Source of the DNA: Bacteroidales bacterium UBA3824
GTDB lineage: Bacteria; Bacteroidota; Bacteroidia; Bacteroidales; UBA3824
DNA: 9,379 nt
Direction of reading: 5' to 3'
NCBI GenBank assembly: GCA_002393195.1
Contig: DGIK01000163.1
Span: 1-9,379, forward strand
Below the pieces are notes generated by a model, which made no database searches, was not told the DNA's origin, and worked only from the letters and a program-made list of their open reading frames with translations. This document shows, piece by piece, positions 6,985 through 9,379 of the stretch; position 1 is the stretch's first letter; each line of letters starts with the position of its first letter. The position numbers and the translations under genes were made by a program.

Positions 6985-7005
6985 CATAATTGACATAAAA
7001 TTATG
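6985..7005 (+). promoter_or_regulatory. Small inverted repeat over the start codon of the antitoxin-like ORF
   Basis: CATAATT (6985-6991) and AATTATG (6999-7005) are perfect 7-bp complements around a 7-nt loop, and the second arm includes the ATG at 7003-7005. It could hide the start codon in mRNA or act as an operator, as palindromes do for autoregulating antitoxins. Being A-T-only apart from its end pair, it may be chance. Confidence 0.25.
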
Positions 7006-7242
7006 CAGCCAAACGACCACAAAATCCGTAATTACGACCTCATTATTGACGAGACCTTTGGCAAACAGGGAACTCCTGAACGCGCTAAGGCTGAGGAAGA
7101 TGCGTACAATTTTTATTCGGGACAGTTTTCGCAGAATGTCAGCAAGGAGCGAGGATTTTCACCCCTCCACTACTTCGATTTTCACATCGTGCCGAGCCTT
7201 CCTTTTGCTCCAACCAATGCCGACAAGCAAAATCTTATTTGA
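7003..7242 (+). pseudogene. Truncated HigA/XRE-type antitoxin-like gene fragment
   Basis: The 79-codon frame begins with YDLIIDETFGKQGTPERAKA (residues 11-30), then YNFYSGQ. A DxxFGxxGTPER segment followed by a short helix is what I remember as the N-terminal lead of HigA-like XRE antitoxins, just before the DNA-binding helix-turn-helix. Residues 42-54 (FSQNVSKERGFSP) can be aligned with helix 1 of that domain. After about residue 54 (base 7164) nothing resembles a helix-turn-helix, and the other frames do not rescue one. The break coincides with the 3' end of the convergent ATPase gene at 7159, and the last 84 bases overlap it tail to tail. No HigB-type toxin lies upstream; the LRR gene ends 37 bp before. 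I infer a broken, probably non-functional antitoxin. A short intact gene of unknown function is the alternative. Confidence 0.55.
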
Positions 7243-8718
7243 CAAGCCCTGCAATGCTTGTGGGTAGTTTTTGTTTTTGATTTGGTCGATTGCGCCTTGG
7301 GCGGATTTTTTGCTTTTGAGTTCTATGACTATTGCGGGGCGTGTGGAATTGGGCAGCGGCAAGAAAATCATATCTGCAAAACCCTTTCCCGCAGGCTGTT
7401 CGCGGAAAATTTTGTAATACCTCTTGGCGGCAAAATACGCCAAAGTGATGGCACACGCCATCGAGTTTTCGTCCTTGTATTTTATAATGGACGACGCCTC
7501 AAAACGGTACTTGTCAAACGCCTCAGAAATGTAGTCAACGTCCTGTTCTATCGTCTTGTTAATCAGCGTCAAAGAATCTTCCAATGCTTTGGAAACCTCG
7601 CCCCAACCTGCGCGGGCGATTGAGAGACGGAATTCTCCCGCGACTTCTGTGTTTGGTATCCTTACAGTGCTGTCTTCGGGATTGAAAGAGAGGTAGCCAA
7701 GATGGGCGAGCAACGTCAATACATCGTCGCTTGTGTCGATATGTTTCATATCGTTGCGAAAACTCGTTACTTCTACCGTAACGCTCTCGCCGTTAAGCAT
7801 TTTGATGATTTTTTGCTGCACTTTGTCGTGGTCGATTCCGATATAGTGCTCGATGGTAGTGTATGCAGCGGACTTCGACCAATGGCTGTTGTATTCGCCG
7901 TCTTCCGCCGCCAACATCACCGAGTTGGGATTGAAAATCGACTTTTCGCTGCCGATGATGTAGCCGTCGTAGGCGTGTTTCATCAATTCGATGTTCAAAT
8001 TGTGGTTGTTGCAAATCTTGACAACTTCGTCGGGCGTAAATCCGTAATATTTGGCGGTTTTGGCAGGGCGGATTACGCTGTATTCGTCAAAATTGTTGAG
8101 CGCCGACTGCGATTCCACTTTGATAATTGGCAGGATTCCCGTCAAATAAACCAACAAGAAAACATCGTCGGCGGTATTGGACTTGAACATCGAGCGCAGG
8201 AGTTTGACGTATTTGTTCTTTGTTTTTTCATCAATATCCCTCACCAACTTGTCCCATTCGTCAATGATGAGGACAAATCTGTCGCCTGTCTCCTTGTGGA
8301 TTTCTTCAAGAGCCGTCATCAAAATATTTTTTTCTTTTAGAAACGGATACGACTCTTTTATGTCTTTAATGATTTCTTTTTGAGAATCTTCCACTACGGT
8401 TTTGTTATCCATTAATGAAAACCTGTTCCAATCGATATAAATCGTTGGATATTTGTTCAAATGCTTTTTGTAACTTTCTGATTTTGAGATTTCTAAGTCG
8501 TCGAACAAGTTGGCGGAATCAGACTTCCTGTCGTAATAGGCATAAATCATCTTTGCGGCGATGGACTTGCCGAAACGCCGTGGACGCGACACGCAAATAT
8601 AGCGGTGCTGTGTGTCGATGTTGTCGTTTAATATTTCTATCAAACCCGACTTGTCAATGAAGTCGGAGTTTTTTATGCTTTGGAAGGCTAAGTTGCCCTT
8701 GTCGATGAAAATGCCCAT
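7159..8718 (-). CDS. AAA-ATPase-like protein with C-terminal PD-(D/E)XK nuclease-like domain
   Basis: This 519-residue protein is of the AAA-ATPase_like/PDDEXK_9 architecture (PF09820 with PF08011), greatly expanded in Bacteroidota and of unsettled function. An N-terminal FIDKSGLIEIL segment is followed by the family's modified P-loop SRPRRFGKS (44-52), then Walker B FVLIIDEWD (148-156, D153 and E154) and TGILPI (193-198). The C-terminus carries D449 in GFADMIF and E466-L-K468 in IVIELK, the expected PD-(D/E)XK residues, and ends with the usual ILLVGI strand. All key residues are present and it appears intact. The frame continues upstream to an ATG at 8820, but the family N-terminus begins MGIFIDKGN at 8718, and a promoter lies at 8744-8776, inside that extension. 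It converges on the broken antitoxin and diverges from the GH3 gene. Nuclease activity is inferred only. Confidence 0.93.
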   Translation of the reverse strand: MGIFIDKGNLAFQSIKNSDFIDKSGLIEILNDNIDTQHRYICVSRPRRFGKSIAAKMIYAYYDRKSDSANLFDDLEISKSESYKKHLNKYPTIYIDWNRFSLMDNKTVVEDSQKEIIKDIKESYPFLKEKNILMTALEEIHKETGDRFVLIIDEWDKLVRDIDEKTKNKYVKLLRSMFKSNTADDVFLLVYLTGILPIIKVESQSALNNFDEYSVIRPAKTAKYYGFTPDEVVKICNNHNLNIELMKHAYDGYIIGSEKSIFNPNSVMLAAEDGEYNSHWSKSAAYTTIEHYIGIDHDKVQQKIIKMLNGESVTVEVTSFRNDMKHIDTSDDVLTLLAHLGYLSFNPEDSTVRIPNTEVAGEFRLSIARAGWGEVSKALEDSLTLINKTIEQDVDYISEAFDKYRFEASSIIKYKDENSMACAITLAYFAAKRYYKIFREQPAGKGFADMIFLPLPNSTRPAIVIELKSKKSAQGAIDQIKNKNYPQALQGLSNKILLVGIGWSKRKARHDVKIEVVEG

Positions 8719-8743
8719 AATCGCAAGTTTAATATTTTGATGG

Positions 8744-8776
8744 CAAAGGTAATATTTTTTTCTGTGTTTCCCGCAA
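8744..8776 (-). promoter_or_regulatory. Bacteroidota-type promoter for the AAA-ATPase gene
   Basis: On the minus strand, TACCTTTG (complement of 8744-8751) is an exact -7 box. TTG (complement of 8774-8776) lies 22 bp upstream as a possible -33 element and falls within the palindrome at 8772-8795. Transcription would start near 8738, about 20 nt before the ATG at 8718, which supports that start over the upstream ATG at 8820. Confidence 0.62.
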
Positions 8777-8795
8777 GTATTTGAAAATACTTGCG
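8772..8795. promoter_or_regulatory. 24-bp palindrome between divergent promoters, candidate operator
   Basis: Arm CGCAAGTATTT (8772-8782) and arm AAATACTTGCG (8785-8795) are perfect 11-bp complements separated only by GA. The element covers the putative -33 region of the minus-strand promoter and lies upstream of the plus-strand promoter (about -48 to -71 from its inferred start). That placement suits a dimeric regulator of one or both genes. A terminator is unlikely, because neither inferred transcript crosses it. Confidence 0.6.
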
Positions 8796-8804
8796 TCGAA
8801 ATTT

Positions 8805-8836
8805 TTTGCTCATTACCCAAATTCTCTTTACCTTTG
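8805..8836 (+). promoter_or_regulatory. Bacteroidota-type promoter for the GH3 gene
   Basis: TTTG at 8805-8808, within a T-run, and TACCTTTG at 8829-8836 are separated by 20 bp and match the -33 and -7 consensus elements. The inferred transcription start is near 8843, giving a leader of about 25 nt before the ATG at 8868. The -7 box is identical to that of the divergent ATPase gene. Confidence 0.75.
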
Positions 8837-8859
8837 TCTCGATATTTTTACCAAACATT

Positions 8860-8871
8860 ATGAGAAGATGA
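8860..8871 (+). other. Three-codon upstream ORF (Met-Arg-Arg-stop) overlapping the GH3 start
   Basis: ATG AGA AGA TGA at 8860-8871 ends in an ATGA overlap with the GH3 start codon at 8868-8870. Translation of it could couple to, or compete with, GH3 initiation. The purine-rich GAGAAG it contains lies directly against the GH3 ATG and is too close for a standard ribosome-binding site. It may be chance. Confidence 0.25.
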
Positions 8872-9379
8872 AGACTATTACAAAACTATTTGCTTCGGCT
8901 GCGGTGATTGGCGCCGCTGCCGTGATGCTCACGAGTAGTAAGCCCAAGTACGACTACCCGTTTCAAGACCCAAGCCTGCCAATCGAGCAAAGGGTCGAAA
9001 ATCTCATTTCGCTACTCACGCCCGAGGAAAAAGTCGGGCTGATGATGAATAAGTCAGTGTCCATCGACCGCCTCGGCATCCCGTCCTACAATTGGTGGAG
9101 CGAGGCGTGCCACGGTGTTAGGCAGGGCGGCTACACGGTGTTTCCGCAGCCGATAGGAATGGCGGCGGCATTTGACGCGCAGATGTTTTACGACGTGTTC
9201 TCGGCGGTGAGCGATGAGGCGCGCGCCAATTGGAACCGCTCCGACCACAACGTTTTCAATGTGCCGATGGGCGTTACCTATTACCCCGGCAACCCTGAAT
9301 TGACATTCTGGTGTCCCAATGTGAACATCTTCCGCGACCCGCGATGGGGCAGGGGACAGGAGACCTGCGGCGAAGACCC
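8868..9379 (+). CDS. Glycoside hydrolase family 3 enzyme, beta-xylosidase/beta-glucosidase type (3' end outside window)
   Basis: The first 170 codons are present. The start has a signal-peptide form: two lysines (MKTITK), then a hydrophobic core LFASAAVIGAAAVML (7-21), so export to the periplasm or beyond is expected. No cysteine follows the core, so it does not look like a lipoprotein. The mature part begins YPFQDPSLPIEQRVENLIS (30-48) and contains LTPEEKVGLM (50-59), RLGIPSYNWWSEACHGV (68-84), VFPQPIGMAAAFD (91-103) and NVNIFRDPRWGRGQET (151-166). These are hallmarks of the GH3 N-terminal barrel and resemble Bacteroidota beta-xylosidase-like enzymes acting on plant or dietary glycans. Substrate cannot be fixed, and the catalytic aspartate lies beyond the window. 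The ATG at 8868 fits the promoter at 8805-8836; no better in-frame start precedes it. It is divergent from the ATPase gene. Confidence 0.93.
   Translation, partial: MKTITKLFASAAVIGAAAVMLTSSKPKYDYPFQDPSLPIEQRVENLISLLTPEEKVGLMMNKSVSIDRLGIPSYNWWSEACHGVRQGGYTVFPQPIGMAAAFDAQMFYDVFSAVSDEARANWNRSDHNVFNVPMGVTYYPGNPELTFWCPNVNIFRDPRWGRGQETCGED

Noticed and set aside
7702..8340. 212-codon plus-strand frame opposite the AAA-ATPase gene
   Set aside because: The minus-strand product has P-loop, Walker B and PD-(D/E)XK residues in order; the plus-strand translation is an unrelated hydrophobic mix.
8719..8820. 34-codon N-terminal extension of the ATPase from an ATG at 8820
   Set aside because: It would place the coding region across the promoter and the palindrome, and the family N-terminus begins naturally at 8718.

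Overview
The window looks like a chromosomal segment of a Bacteroidales-type bacterium (phylum Bacteroidota). The evidence is several promoters of the Bacteroidota form (TTTG or TTG, about 19-22 bp, then TAnnTTTG), weak Shine-Dalgarno sequences, and the gene families present: a DUF6122-like membrane protein, an arginine-cluster-type GNAT, a BspA-type leucine-rich repeat protein, an AAA-ATPase/PD-(D/E)XK protein and a family 3 glycoside hydrolase. The species cannot be named from the sequence alone.

Layout. Bases 1-176 hold the C-terminus of a small membrane protein. Next come a GNAT acyltransferase (273-812) and a proton-coupled oligopeptide transporter (888-2486), both ordinary-looking housekeeping genes with relatively G+C-rich codons. 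A short intergenic region (2487-2641) carries a 14-bp tandem repeat, a possible terminator and an excellent promoter (2585-2615).

This promoter drives a tightly packed, more A+T-rich operon of four genes. They are a pair of small uncharacterised proteins (2642-3106 and 3109-3594, 2 bp apart), a DUF1848 protein with a radical-SAM-like cysteine triad (3607-4626), and an unusual fusion of a methyltransferase-like domain to a BspA-type LRR array (4620-6965, overlapping DUF1848 by 7 bp). The LRR array has 15 units. Their frameworks are almost identical down to silent sites, while a few fixed positions are hypervariable. The protein has no signal peptide, so it looks like a cytoplasmic recognition protein rather than a surface adhesin. 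This operon is the best candidate for an undescribed system; any role in defence, sensing or modification is inference.

Downstream is what looks like the N-terminus of a HigA/XRE-type antitoxin (7003-7242). It loses resemblance to the family exactly where it meets the 3' end of a convergent AAA-ATPase/PD-(D/E)XK gene (8718-7159, minus strand). A divergent intergenic region (8719-8867) follows, with two Bacteroidota promoters facing apart and a 24-bp near-perfect palindrome between them. The last gene, a secreted or periplasmic GH3 glycosidase, runs off the end of the window. No stretch above about 160 bases lacks a gene.
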